64,000 bases of DNA from NCBI GenBank assembly GCA_028692395.1, contig JAQUXP010000004.1, positions 62,001 through 126,000 on the forward strand, in the 5' to 3' direction. Under the pieces are notes generated by a model. That model was not told where the DNA came from. It saw nothing but the letters and a program-made list of their open reading frames with translations, and made no database searches. The DNA is from Lachnospiraceae bacterium (GTDB lineage Bacteria; Bacillota; Clostridia; Lachnospirales; Lachnospiraceae). Position 1 is the stretch's first letter; each line of letters starts with the position of its first letter. Position numbers and translations under genes: made by a program. This document shows, piece by piece, positions 1-8,912 of this stretch.

Positions 1-16
1 AAATCACAAGCGTGAA

Positions 17-46
17 GAAGCCTCGGACTTATCAATCCGAAGCTTC
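17..46 (-). terminator. Hairpin downstream of the zinc-ribbon gene
   Basis: An 11-bp inverted repeat (one G-T pair) with an 8-base loop lies 24 bases after the stop of the zinc-ribbon gene. On the minus strand it is followed by TTCTTCACGC rather than a clean T run, so it is a weak terminator candidate. Confidence 0.4.
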
Positions 47-70
47 CTGTCTGCATGCATCCTGAGTTCG

Positions 71-241
71 TTACACCGTCGTTCCTTCTTTTATTACATA
101 TTTACACTTTGAACATTCGGAATCTGCTACTGCTTTTCCGTCCTTCGTAAATACCTCGATCACCTCACCACAAACCGGGCAGGGGATCTCCTGCAGCATG
201 GGGGTGTGTTTTCCTTCCTGGCAGCCATCTAATATAGACAT
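71..241 (-). CDS. Small zinc-ribbon protein, unknown function
   Basis: A 56-residue protein with two Cys pairs, CPVC near residues 21-24 and CSKC near 43-46, which is the pattern of a single four-cysteine zinc ribbon. The start is the ATG at 241, six bases after AAGGAG; a longer in-frame start at 286 would place this ribosome-binding site inside the gene. There is no signal peptide or membrane segment, so it is probably cytosolic. It is the last gene on the minus strand after the GH4 enzyme, 180 bases away, so linkage to that cluster is uncertain. I recognise the fold but not the function; a metal-binding or nucleic-acid-associated adaptor would be typical. Confidence 0.65.
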   Translation of the reverse strand: MSILDGCQEGKHTPMLQEIPCPVCGEVIEVFTKDGKAVADSECSKCKYVIKEGTTV

Positions 242-423
242 ATGCTTCTCCTTTCCAAAATCAACAGAATATTTGATTTTAACCATCCGGTAACTGTTCC
301 GTACCTAACCAGTTACATTTCCCGGACAATCATCTTCTATTACCCTTAATTTTGCCGCATTTTATCTGAAAGGTCAAGCTTTTTTTGAAAACAGCTGCTT
401 TTTTCTTTATTATATAACAAATT

Positions 424-1746
424 TCAGTGATACATCTCCATATAAGTTCCATGGGCTGCAATCATCTCATCTACCATTGCTTTTATGTCATCGATCGACA
501 GCTCTGCTGCGGTATGTGGTTCCAGCATAACAGCACGGTATATGTCCTGGATCTTTCTTGTTCTTGCGGCTTCGATGGTCATCAGCTGCGCATTAATATT
601 AGTCATGTTCATGCCGGCCAGCTGAATCGGGAGTTTTCCCACGTGACAGGGATGAATTCCCTGACCATCCACCAGACAGGGCACTTCTACGCAGGCATCT
701 GATACGAGGTTGTCTATCAGACCATGATTGATGACATTTCCTCCAATTTTATAGGGAGTATCCGTCACAATAGCCTCCATAATATAGGATGCATATTCTT
801 TGCTCCGCTCATGGGTGATCTTGCCATCAGCAAGAATCTCATCCCGCTCCTTCTCCCAGCCTTCGATCTGCTCAATGCAGCGTCTTGGATATTCGTCCAG
901 GGGAATGTTGTATCTCTCGATCAGCTGAGGATACTTTGCTTTAATATAGAAGGGATTATATTCTGCATTGTGTTCACTGGACTCGGTGCAGTAATATCCC
1001 AGATTTTTAATGTACTCGAAACGCACCATGTCTTTATGTTTTCCCGCTGCATTTTTCTCAGCTGCTCTCTTTTTGATCTCTGGATAAAGATCCCTGCCGT
1101 CACGGTTTTTGATCTCAAGCAGCCATCCCATATGGTTAATACCCGCAATCAATTCTTTTCTTCCTTCCAGCTCCCCGGACATATCCAGGCTTTCCAGCAG
1201 ACCCTTGGAGCAGGCCTGTACACTGTGGCAAAGACCGATGGTTTTCACCTTTGTGTAGCGCTGCATATATCCGGTCAGCATCGCCATGGGATTGGTGTAA
1301 TTCAAAAACCATGCCTCCGGACAAACCTCCTCCATATCCGCTGCGAACTCCTGCAGTACCGGTATGGTACGAAGGGCCCGCATGATGCCGCCAATTCCCA
1401 TGGTGTCGGCAATCGTCTGTCTCAGGCCGTATTTCTTCGGAATCTCAAAATCCGTGATTGTACACGGATCATAACCGCCAACCTGAATTGCATTTACAAC
1501 AAAATTTGCATCCCGCAGTGCTTTTTTACGGTTTTCTACTCCCAGATAGGTATGAATGGATGCTCTTCCCTCATTTACATTTTTATTGATTGCCTCCAGG
1601 ATAATCCGGGATTCCTCCAGTCTTGTTTCATTCACATCATACAGCGCAAGCTCTGCGTCCTGCAGTGCCGGTGTACACATACAATCTCCCAGAACATTTC
1701 TGGAAAAAACGGTGCTTCCCGCTCCCATAAACGTAATTTTAATCAT
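424..1746 (-). CDS. melA: GH4 alpha-galactosidase-type glycosidase
   Basis: A 440-residue glycoside hydrolase of family 4, which uses NAD+ and a divalent metal to break glycosidic bonds by an oxidation-elimination mechanism. The N-terminus carries the Rossmann motif MGAGS (residues 7-11). The metal ligands are visible as the Cys of GLCHSVQ (C173) and the His of GINHM (H205), and NYTNP lies at about 149-153. The CHSVQ form is the one seen in MelA-type alpha-galactosidases rather than 6-phospho-glucosidases. Length matches E. coli MelA (about 450). No signal peptide, so it acts on imported sugar. It follows GH43 and GH3 genes, but a terminator-like hairpin separates it and a TATAAT lies upstream, so it may be transcribed partly on its own. 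Exact substrate is inferred. Confidence 0.85.
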   Translation of the reverse strand: MIKITFMGAGSTVFSRNVLGDCMCTPALQDAELALYDVNETRLEESRIILEAINKNVNEGRASIHTYLGVENRKKALRDANFVVNAIQVGGYDPCTITDFEIPKKYGLRQTIADTMGIGGIMRALRTIPVLQEFAADMEEVCPEAWFLNYTNPMAMLTGYMQRYTKVKTIGLCHSVQACSKGLLESLDMSGELEGRKELIAGINHMGWLLEIKNRDGRDLYPEIKKRAAEKNAAGKHKDMVRFEYIKNLGYYCTESSEHNAEYNPFYIKAKYPQLIERYNIPLDEYPRRCIEQIEGWEKERDEILADGKITHERSKEYASYIMEAIVTDTPYKIGGNVINHGLIDNLVSDACVEVPCLVDGQGIHPCHVGKLPIQLAGMNMTNINAQLMTIEAARTRKIQDIYRAVMLEPHTAAELSIDDIKAMVDEMIAAHGTYMEMYH

Positions 1747-1790
1747 CGCAATTCTCTCCTTTACATACTGAATAGTTACCTGACATCTTC

Positions 1791-1796
1791 ATTATA
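1791..1796 (-). promoter_or_regulatory. Possible -10 element for the GH4 gene
   Basis: A perfect TATAAT on the minus strand lies about 45 bases before the GH4 start and just after the upstream hairpin. No convincing -35 is seen at 17 bases; TTGCTT at 15 bases is the nearest. It would allow separate transcription of the GH4 gene. Confidence 0.35.
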
Positions 1797-1807
1797 TCCG
1801 GGCAGAA

Positions 1808-1839
1808 AAAGAAGCAACAGAGCATTCTGTTGCTTCTTT
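1808..1839 (-). terminator. Terminator after the GH43 gene
   Basis: A perfect 14-bp stem with a 4-base loop. On the minus strand it is followed by TTCTG, with a T-rich 3' arm end (CTTCTTTTT). It lies between the GH43 stop and the GH4 start and should stop or reduce readthrough from the upstream cluster. Confidence 0.7.
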
Positions 1840-1893
1840 CAGTCATTTTGTTAGTCCTGTTCCAAACCGTTCAGATTCCTTATACTGGCAGGA

Positions 1894-3429
1894 TTACCGG
1901 CGGGACAGTACCTTCATATGGAACTGCTCAAAGGAGGCTGCTCCATGTTCTGCAAACATAGCAAGATACGTTCCGGTAAATGTCATGGACCGGGTACCTT
2001 CCGTACATAATCCCACGGTAAGTCCCGAACCAAGCTCTGTGAACTCCGTTCCATTCAGACTATAGGAGAAACGATAGTACGTTGGATCTGATGTGATCTT
2101 TAATACAACATGCTCTGTGCTTTCAATCTCTACGCAGGCTGTCACAGCCCACATATCATGGATCTGTTTTGCGAGACACACCTTGCAGACATTTGCTTCC
2201 CTTGTGAGATAAATTTCATAATGATAGGAGTCATTATAGTAGGCGGTAATTCCTGCTTTCGTGCCATTTTCCCTGGAGTTTAAGGTCACGATTGCCGAGG
2301 TTTCGGTCGCAAATTCCTTCTGTCGAATACCAATCCAGGTAGGCGAATCACATTCACTCAAGGTCACAGAGCTTCCCTGGAGCACCATACGGTTCTCCTG
2401 GGGAAGCCTCACGTAATGCTGCCTGTGGGGATTTCGTAAAAAGTTATAGCGAAGCGGAAACTCTTTTTCTCCAAAGTCGTCAAAGAAGTCCAGTTTCACC
2501 GGTTCAGGGATTTCTCCCGGCAGAGGTCCCTCCATCTCCGGGGCAATCAGCCCATGCTCACCAACCACCGGCCATCCATCTTCTTTCCACACTACCGGTG
2601 TAAGAAAGGTTTCCCTGCCAAGGTTATGCAGCAAAACACGATTAGGTGCTTCTCCACAGGGTCTGACTGCCAGACATACCATCCACCAGTTTCCATTATG
2701 GTCCTCCAGCATATCCGCATGACCGGTACTGTAGATTTTTTCTCTTGTGTCTTCCTTATGGGACAAAATCGGATTATGGGGGCAGGCTTCATAGGGACCA
2801 TAAGGACTTTCAGCGCGCTGCAAGGTCTCCATATGTCCGTACTCGGTACCACCCTCTGCCAGCATCAGATAATACTTTCCAAACCATTTGTACAGATGCG
2901 GCCCCTCCGGATAGCGTCCTCCGCATCCATGGCTGATCAGTACACTTTCGGTCTTTCGTTCACCGGAAAAAGGATCCACCTCGCACAGAAAGATTCCCTG
3001 TTTTCCCTCCTCATCCATACCGGTAGAGGTAAAGTACACGGTTCCATCATCATCGAATAGAAGAGAGGGGTCAATTCCTCCCTGATCTACCCAGACAGGA
3101 TCTGACCAGCCCCTGGCCGGATCCTTGGTATGTACAATAAAGTTCCCTTTACTGGATACGTTGGTGGTAATCATAAAGAAGGTTCCCTCGTGATACCGGA
3201 TTGTGGGAGCAAAGATCCCCCCCGATGGGCGGCACTTTTCCAGTGGCAGCTGTTCATCGCTGGTCAGACAGTATCCCTCCAGTTCCCAGTTAATCAAATT
3301 CCTGCTATGATACACCGGGACTCCCGGAAAGAATTCAAAGGTGGAATTTACAAGGTAATAGTCTTCCCCCACTCTGCAGATGGATGGATCCGGATGATAG
3401 CCGGATAGAATTGGATTTTTAAATTTCAT
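1894..3429 (-). CDS. xynB: GH43 beta-xylosidase/alpha-arabinofuranosidase
   Basis: A 511-residue family 43 glycoside hydrolase. The three carboxylates of the five-bladed propeller are visible: general base D14 in HPDPS, modulator D120 in GGIDPSLLFDDDG, and general acid E175 in YPEGPHLYK. After about residue 320 comes the C-terminal beta-sandwich typical of XynB-type enzymes. The motif string around FEFFPGVPVYHS matches beta-xylosidases, so release of xylose (or arabinose) from imported oligosaccharides in the cytoplasm is most likely. No signal peptide. The gene lies 14 bases after GH3 in the same direction, so the two are co-transcribed, and a terminator follows it. Subfamily and xylose/arabinose preference cannot be decided here. 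Confidence 0.9.
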   Translation of the reverse strand: MKFKNPILSGYHPDPSICRVGEDYYLVNSTFEFFPGVPVYHSRNLINWELEGYCLTSDEQLPLEKCRPSGGIFAPTIRYHEGTFFMITTNVSSKGNFIVHTKDPARGWSDPVWVDQGGIDPSLLFDDDGTVYFTSTGMDEEGKQGIFLCEVDPFSGERKTESVLISHGCGGRYPEGPHLYKWFGKYYLMLAEGGTEYGHMETLQRAESPYGPYEACPHNPILSHKEDTREKIYSTGHADMLEDHNGNWWMVCLAVRPCGEAPNRVLLHNLGRETFLTPVVWKEDGWPVVGEHGLIAPEMEGPLPGEIPEPVKLDFFDDFGEKEFPLRYNFLRNPHRQHYVRLPQENRMVLQGSSVTLSECDSPTWIGIRQKEFATETSAIVTLNSRENGTKAGITAYYNDSYHYEIYLTREANVCKVCLAKQIHDMWAVTACVEIESTEHVVLKITSDPTYYRFSYSLNGTEFTELGSGLTVGLCTEGTRSMTFTGTYLAMFAEHGAASFEQFHMKVLSRR

Positions 3430-3443
3430 AGTATTTTTCTCCC

Positions 3444-5651
3444 TTAAATCAGTTCAAAAACTGCTTTATTCTTTGTTTCACTATCACTTCCAATATACAC
3501 TTCAAAGCTGCCCGGTTCACTTCCCACCGTGTCATCCTCCCGAAGGAAGGTGAGCATGCTCTCTGTAATAGAAAAGCGGACAACTGTTTCCTGCTGCGGC
3601 TCTAATACAATCTTTTGAAAGCCTTTTAGCTGCTTTACTGGTCTTGAGACGCTGGCTGACACATCATGCAGATAAAGCTGCACGGTCTCTGTCCCTGCCC
3701 GATCTCCGATATTTTTCACGACAACCTCTGCCTCTATATGTTCCCCCGCATGAAGTGTTTTACCGGAAAGCTGAACCGGCGATATCTCAAACCGGGTATA
3801 ACTAAGTCCATAACCAAAAGGATAACTGGGCTTATTGGGAATATCCAGATACTTGGATACGAATCGATCCTTATCCTTTCCAGGTAAATGGGTTCGCCCG
3901 GTAGGCAGTTCATCGTAGTGAACCGGTATCTGCCCCACACTGTAAGGAAAGCTCATAGGGACTTTTCCACCAGGAACTGCTTTTCCCGTCAGGGTATCAA
4001 CAATCGCCGCACCTCCCATGGTTCCCGGCATCCAGACTTCCAGAATCGCCTTTGCTTTTTTCTGAACCAGACGCAGATCCAGCGGTCTTCCGTTAAACAG
4101 CACAACTGCTATCTCTGGATTGACCTCATAGATCCGATCCAGCAGCTCCTGCTGAACCCTTGGAATCATAATCTCCCCATGGCTGGTTGCCTCGCCGCTT
4201 TGCAGGAAATGTTCCCCTAAAAAGAGCACCACCTCATCGGCAGCCTTTGCCGCCTCTATGGCCTGTGAGAGCATCTCTTCCTGTTGTTTGGCCGGGACTG
4301 TCTCCTGTGTATAATTGCCGAAGCCCTCCAGCTTCACATCCGAAGACAGCACCGGACAGCCCTTATGGAAGGTAATATCATACCCTTTTAGTTCCCCGCA
4401 GGCTTCCCTGATGGTGCGTGCATCCTGGGGATCTCCGGTAAAGGACCATCCACCCAGCATGTATTTGTTCTCCACATAAGGTCCAATAAAGGCAGTCTTT
4501 CTCTCTTTCTTTAACGGCAGCAGTTCTTCCTCGTTTTTCAGCAGTACAAAAGATTCCTGTGCCATCTTTCTTGCAAGCTCCTGATGCTCCCTGCACAGGC
4601 ACACTTCCCGCTCTTTTCCCTGATCTGCCCCTTTATAGGGATTTTCGAAAAGACCCAGCCTGTTTTTTAACTGAAGGACACGCCATGCGGATTCTTCTAC
4701 CAGTTTTATATCCAGTCTTCCATCCTCGATCAGCTGCTCCAGATTCTCCGGATAGGTTCCTGACATCATATCGATATCACATCCAGCCTCTATCCCTTTT
4801 CTCGCTGCATCGGAACGATTCTCAGCTACTCCGTGGCAGACGGTCTCCCCGATCGCTCCAAAATCCGAGATCAGTACGCCGTCGAACTTCATCTCTTCCC
4901 GTAACACGCTGCGCATCAGCCACCTATTCACGGTAGCCGGTATTCCGTTAATTGTGTTAAAAGAAGTCATAACCAGGGCACTGCCCGCATCAATTGCCTT
5001 CTGATAAGCCGGAAGATAAAAATCACGAAAGCTGCGTTCTGACACCTCCACCGTATTATAATCTCTTCCTGCTTCTGCTCCGCCATAGCCTGCAAAGTGT
5101 TTCACACAGGCTGCCAGAGTTTCCGCTCCCTTCAGATCTGCTCCCTGGTATCCTTTTACCATGGCCTCTGCCATACATCCATTGAGGTAAACATCCTCCC
5201 CGGTAGATTCCATCACTCTTCCCCATCTTGGATCCCGCACCAGGTCAACCATGGGAGAAAATGTCACATGAAGACCGGCTGCTGCACCCTCTCTGGCTGC
5301 CATAGCGGCACACGCCTCTGTAAGCTTCGGCGAAAATGCTGCGCCCTGTGCCAGGGGAATCGGATAGATGGTCTTGTATCCGTTGATGATATCCAGCATA
5401 AAGATCAGCGGGATATGATGGGGATGATTTTCCATATAAGCATCCTGTATCTCTCGAATCTTCTCGGCACCCATACTCCCAAGCACCGTACCTGCAAGCT
5501 GAATATCTTCTTTTTCGATTCCCATATCCTGCATCGGTCCCATCATGGCAGTATCATCCGCCAGCATTCCTCCTGCAAGCTGAAACAGCTGTCCAGCCTT
5601 TTCTTTCAGACTCATGGAATCAAATAACTGTTGTAATTCCTGTTCCTTCAT
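3444..5651 (-). CDS. bglX: GH3 beta-glucosidase/beta-xylosidase
   Basis: A 735-residue glycoside hydrolase of family 3 with the usual three parts: N-terminal (beta/alpha)8 domain to about residue 320, an alpha/beta sandwich to about 570, and a fibronectin-III-like C-terminal domain. The nucleophile is D263 in GVLISDFGAI; KHFAGYG (184-190) and DPRWGRVMESTGED (140-153) are family signatures. It resembles BglX but has no signal peptide, so it is expected to trim beta-linked gluco- or xylo-oligosaccharides in the cytoplasm. The start at 5651 follows GAGG by about eight bases. It sits between the ABC permease genes and GH43 in one operon-like run. The substrate is inferred from its neighbours. Confidence 0.9.
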   Translation of the reverse strand: MKEQELQQLFDSMSLKEKAGQLFQLAGGMLADDTAMMGPMQDMGIEKEDIQLAGTVLGSMGAEKIREIQDAYMENHPHHIPLIFMLDIINGYKTIYPIPLAQGAAFSPKLTEACAAMAAREGAAAGLHVTFSPMVDLVRDPRWGRVMESTGEDVYLNGCMAEAMVKGYQGADLKGAETLAACVKHFAGYGGAEAGRDYNTVEVSERSFRDFYLPAYQKAIDAGSALVMTSFNTINGIPATVNRWLMRSVLREEMKFDGVLISDFGAIGETVCHGVAENRSDAARKGIEAGCDIDMMSGTYPENLEQLIEDGRLDIKLVEESAWRVLQLKNRLGLFENPYKGADQGKEREVCLCREHQELARKMAQESFVLLKNEEELLPLKKERKTAFIGPYVENKYMLGGWSFTGDPQDARTIREACGELKGYDITFHKGCPVLSSDVKLEGFGNYTQETVPAKQQEEMLSQAIEAAKAADEVVLFLGEHFLQSGEATSHGEIMIPRVQQELLDRIYEVNPEIAVVLFNGRPLDLRLVQKKAKAILEVWMPGTMGGAAIVDTLTGKAVPGGKVPMSFPYSVGQIPVHYDELPTGRTHLPGKDKDRFVSKYLDIPNKPSYPFGYGLSYTRFEISPVQLSGKTLHAGEHIEAEVVVKNIGDRAGTETVQLYLHDVSASVSRPVKQLKGFQKIVLEPQQETVVRFSITESMLTFLREDDTVGSEPGSFEVYIGSDSETKNKAVFELI

Positions 5652-5707
5652 GATTTATCCTCATCTTTCTCGGCTATTTCATTCCCTGTGCAGATGGATC
5701 TGCACAA

Positions 5708-6559
5708 TCATCCTTTTAATCCTGACATTTTTATTCCCTGGATAAAGTACTTCTGGCAGGTGGCAAAGATAACCAGAACCGGAAGCAGTGATACCAGGGC
5801 CATCGCCATCATCTGTCCGATCTGTACATTTCCCTGGGATCCTTTAAAGAACTGCAGCCCAATGGCAATTGTAAATTTATCATTGGAATTCAGATAAATC
5901 AAGGGATTGAAGAAATCATTCCAGTTGTATACCAGTGCCATAACCAGCACTGCCAGCATAACCGGCTTCACAGACGGCAGCAGGATTTTATAAAACACCT
6001 GGAAGGAATTCGCTCCGTCAATCTCAGCTGCCTCGTCCAGCTCCTTGGGAAGCGACCGGAAGAACTGAATAAACAGGAAGATATTAAAGGCTCCGCCTCC
6101 AAGCCAGCTTGGGATGATCAGCGGCCAGTAGGTGTCGATCATATGCAGCTTGTTGTACAGGAGATACTGCGGAATCAGTGTAACCTGTGAGGGAAGCATC
6201 ATCGTTCCCAGCAGTACCACAAACAAAAAAGGTGACAGGCGTGACTGAAATCTTGAGAAGCCATATGCCACCACGGAGGAAGAAAGCACTGTTCCAACTG
6301 TGGCAAGCAGGGTAATAAATGCTGTATTTTTAAAGAAGAGCCCAAAGTCTGCGCCCTTCCAGCCTTCGATAATATTCTCCAGCGTCGGACTCTTTGGAAT
6401 CAGAGTCGGCGGCATAGAGTAGATCTCTGACATTGGTTTAAAGGAGGTAGAGATCATCCATAAGAATGGAAACAGGCAGATCAGTGCTGCGATTCCCAGA
6501 ATCAGATAGGTAATAGTTCTGCTGATGATCTTTCCTTTTTTTTGAGATTTTGTCGGCAT
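5708..6559 (-). CDS. Sugar ABC transporter permease (MalG type)
   Basis: A 283-residue inner-membrane permease of the CUT1 carbohydrate ABC family, with six predicted membrane helices. The cytoplasmic coupling motif for the ATPase is EAAEIDGANSFQVFYKILLP, near residues 185-204. It forms the translocation channel together with the product of the gene just upstream (20-base gap) and receives sugar from the lipoprotein encoded two genes upstream. The start follows GAGAGGG. No ATP-binding subunit is encoded in this cluster, so the transporter must borrow a shared MsmX/MsiK-type ATPase. Substrate is unknown; the adjacent GH3, GH43 and GH4 genes suggest plant oligosaccharides. Confidence 0.9.
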   Translation of the reverse strand: MPTKSQKKGKIISRTITYLILGIAALICLFPFLWMISTSFKPMSEIYSMPPTLIPKSPTLENIIEGWKGADFGLFFKNTAFITLLATVGTVLSSSVVAYGFSRFQSRLSPFLFVVLLGTMMLPSQVTLIPQYLLYNKLHMIDTYWPLIIPSWLGGGAFNIFLFIQFFRSLPKELDEAAEIDGANSFQVFYKILLPSVKPVMLAVLVMALVYNWNDFFNPLIYLNSNDKFTIAIGLQFFKGSQGNVQIGQMMAMALVSLLPVLVIFATCQKYFIQGIKMSGLKG

Positions 6560-6579
6560 AGTTTTATCCCTCTCTTTCC

Positions 6580-7482
6580 TTAATCATCGTAGAACACCCA
6601 ATATTTGGATGTGGAGACGGTGACAATCGTAATTACCATAATTACGGCAAACATACTCCATGCCATCATGGAAGCGTAGCCCATCTTACCATACAAAAAT
6701 CCGTTATTATACAGATGCATCGCCGCAGTATAGGTACTGTTCAAGGGTCCGCCATTCGTAAGAATCAGTGGCTGCTGGAACACCTGGAAAGCGGCAATTA
6801 CGGTAACAATCAGGTTGAAGTAGATGGTGGGTGTACAAAGTGGCAGGGTAATATTAACCGTCTGCCGCAGGAATCCGGCACCATCAATCTGGGCACTTTC
6901 ATAGTACGAAGTGGGAATATCCTGGATCCCGGCCAGCATAATAATAATGTTATTGCCAATCGTCCATAGAGAAAGAATTACGATGGAGATCATGGCTATA
7001 TTCTTATCTCCAAGCCAGTTGGGTCCTTTGATTCCAACCAGAGACAGGACATAGTTGATGATTCCAAAATCCCTCTGAAAGATCCATCCCCATAAGATGG
7101 TAACCGCTACTCCGGAAGTAATATAGGGAATATAAAAAGCGGTCCGAAAGAACCCCAGTCCTTTCACCTTCCGACTTAAAAGTAATGCCACAAAGAAAGC
7201 CAGAATCAGACTTGTTGGAACAAAGATGACCACGTATTTTATCGTATTTACGAACGCTTTGACAAACAGCTGATCATCTGTAAATGCATAGATCCAGTTA
7301 TCCAGGCCGACAAAGTGGCTCGCTCCTGAAAGATTCATATCCGTAAACATCAGGTAAAAGGAATATAATACCGGATACAGAGTTAGAATGATAAATCCGA
7401 TAAGCCATGGTGCCGTATACAGATAAAAGTTTCTGGCCTGCCTTTTTGCTATTTTTGATTGTTTTACTCTTGGTTTTGCCAT
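6580..7482 (-). CDS. Sugar ABC transporter permease (MalF/UgpA type)
   Basis: A 300-residue CUT1 permease with a basic N-terminus (about 18 residues) followed by six predicted membrane helices. The ATPase-coupling loop reads ESAQIDGAGFLRQTVNITLP, near residues 195-214. It pairs with the MalG-type permease immediately downstream. The start at 7482 is ten bases after GGAGG. A terminator-like hairpin lies between this gene and the binding-protein gene upstream, a common way to make more binding protein than permease from one transcript. Family assignment is secure; the transported sugar is inferred only from context. Confidence 0.9.
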   Translation of the reverse strand: MAKPRVKQSKIAKRQARNFYLYTAPWLIGFIILTLYPVLYSFYLMFTDMNLSGASHFVGLDNWIYAFTDDQLFVKAFVNTIKYVVIFVPTSLILAFFVALLLSRKVKGLGFFRTAFYIPYITSGVAVTILWGWIFQRDFGIINYVLSLVGIKGPNWLGDKNIAMISIVILSLWTIGNNIIIMLAGIQDIPTSYYESAQIDGAGFLRQTVNITLPLCTPTIYFNLIVTVIAAFQVFQQPLILTNGGPLNSTYTAAMHLYNNGFLYGKMGYASMMAWSMFAVIMVITIVTVSTSKYWVFYDD

Positions 7483-7502
7483 GCTGCTTATACCTCCTAT
7501 GG

Positions 7503-7561
7503 AAAAAACAGCCGGGCGGACAGCCCTTAAAAACTCCGAGCTGCCCGTCAGCTGCTGTTTA
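7503..7561 (-). terminator. Attenuator hairpin between binding protein and permease
   Basis: On the minus strand AAACAGC pairs with GCTGTTT around an inner CGGGC/GCCCG stem, followed by a run of T. It lies in the 90-base gap between the binding-protein and permease genes, so partial termination here would raise binding-protein mRNA relative to permease mRNA. Confidence 0.6.
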
Positions 7562-7572
7562 TTTCTTACTGT

Positions 7573-8886
7573 TTATTTACCGTTTGCCTCATTGAAAGCT
7601 TTTTCAAGGGCCGGATAATATTCATTAATTGCTTCATCCGCTGTTTTTCCATCAATGGTGACTGACTGCCAGATCTGTGTCCATACATCTCCAGGTGCGG
7701 AATATGCGCCGCCCCAGATATTTAACTTCGCATCTGACAGACTCTCCATATAGGCAGCATTCGTAATTGGTCCGTAGGAGAGATCCTTATAATAAGTCTC
7801 TGCTATGTTTTTGCATGCTGTCATACCTGCACGGCAGGTTTCCTTTGCCATATCTTCATTGGCATAGGTTGTCTCTTTCAGGAAGGTCCATGCAGCATCC
7901 TTATTCTGAGAAGTTTTCAGCATGGAATAACCGGTAGCATACATCAGATTGTTCTTACCGCCATTGGGTACCTTCGGCATGGAAACTGCATCCCATTTGA
8001 AATTTTCACCGATCTCTTCCGAGATCAGTTTTGTCTCGAATCCACCCAGGGTATACATCGCTGCATGCCCGGATACAAACAGCTGCTCTTTCGGAAGACT
8101 CTTGGCTGCGGTATCATCCGGCATAGCCTTGCTCTGCACCAGATCTCCGAAGAGATCCAGTCCGTCCCGAACCTCCTGGGAATCAATCTCACAGGTTGTC
8201 AGATCGTCTGAATATGCGCTTCCGCCCTTACAGATGATTGACATCGGTGGATCAATCCAGTGATTTACGATTCCATAAGTAGCATCCGCACCTTCTCCGC
8301 CTGCAAACTGCTTGGCTGCTGCTGCAACATCATCCCATGTCCAGTCTGCTGTGGGATAATCGATACCCTTCTCATCAAAAAGGTCTTTATTATAGGCCAT
8401 CACAAAGACATTCTGTAACAATGGCATACCTTCCAGCTTTCCGTCCGGTCTGTAATAGGGGTCAAGCATTCCCTCGGTAATGACTGATTCCAGATCAACT
8501 CCCTCTTTTTCTACATAGGGGTTTAGATCCTCATAATACTCTGTGTATAAGCCATAATAATCCGGGGACATCTGGATAACATCCGGTCCTGTTCCTGCTG
8601 TGAGAGCTGCAGTCATCTTCTGATCCCATACATGATCTGCCGTAGGTATTACGGAGTGTTCCACCTCAATCTCAGGATGTGCCTTTTCAAAAGCCGCAAC
8701 TGCATCCTCTCTTGATTTCTTCTCTTCATCGGCTCCCCAGGACCAGATTACCAGCTTCTGTTTTTCGCCACTGTCCTTTTGTGAGGTAGCCCCGGATGAT
8801 GAAGCACTCTGGCCCCCGCCACATGCCATCATACCAATTGTCATAACACCAGCCAATCCAACTGCTAATACCTTCTTCAATTTCAT
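7573..8886 (-). CDS. Sugar-binding lipoprotein of ABC transporter
   Basis: A 437-residue extracellular solute-binding protein (family 1). It begins with a lipoprotein signal: basic MKLKK, hydrophobic stretch, and lipobox MMAC with the acylated Cys at residue 22, then a Ser/Gly-rich linker. The mature part has the type I sugar-binding fold pattern (KLVIWSWG start, FVSGHAAMYTLGG in the middle). It is anchored to the outer face of the membrane and delivers oligosaccharide to the two permeases encoded next. The chosen start at 8886 follows GGAGG by nine bases; an ATG at 8904 would put that site inside the gene. It is 26 bases after the LacI-type regulator gene, so co-transcription or readthrough is likely. 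Confidence 0.9.
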   Translation of the reverse strand: MKLKKVLAVGLAGVMTIGMMACGGGQSASSSGATSQKDSGEKQKLVIWSWGADEEKKSREDAVAAFEKAHPEIEVEHSVIPTADHVWDQKMTAALTAGTGPDVIQMSPDYYGLYTEYYEDLNPYVEKEGVDLESVITEGMLDPYYRPDGKLEGMPLLQNVFVMAYNKDLFDEKGIDYPTADWTWDDVAAAAKQFAGGEGADATYGIVNHWIDPPMSIICKGGSAYSDDLTTCEIDSQEVRDGLDLFGDLVQSKAMPDDTAAKSLPKEQLFVSGHAAMYTLGGFETKLISEEIGENFKWDAVSMPKVPNGGKNNLMYATGYSMLKTSQNKDAAWTFLKETTYANEDMAKETCRAGMTACKNIAETYYKDLSYGPITNAAYMESLSDAKLNIWGGAYSAPGDVWTQIWQSVTIDGKTADEAINEYYPALEKAFNEANGK

Positions 8887-8912
8887 ACTTTCCTTCCTCC
8901 ACATTCCTGTAA

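Noticed and set aside
724..1854. Open frame of 376 codons on the plus strand opposite the GH4 gene
   Set aside because: Composition is that of an antisense shadow; the GH4 protein has all catalytic residues in the other direction.
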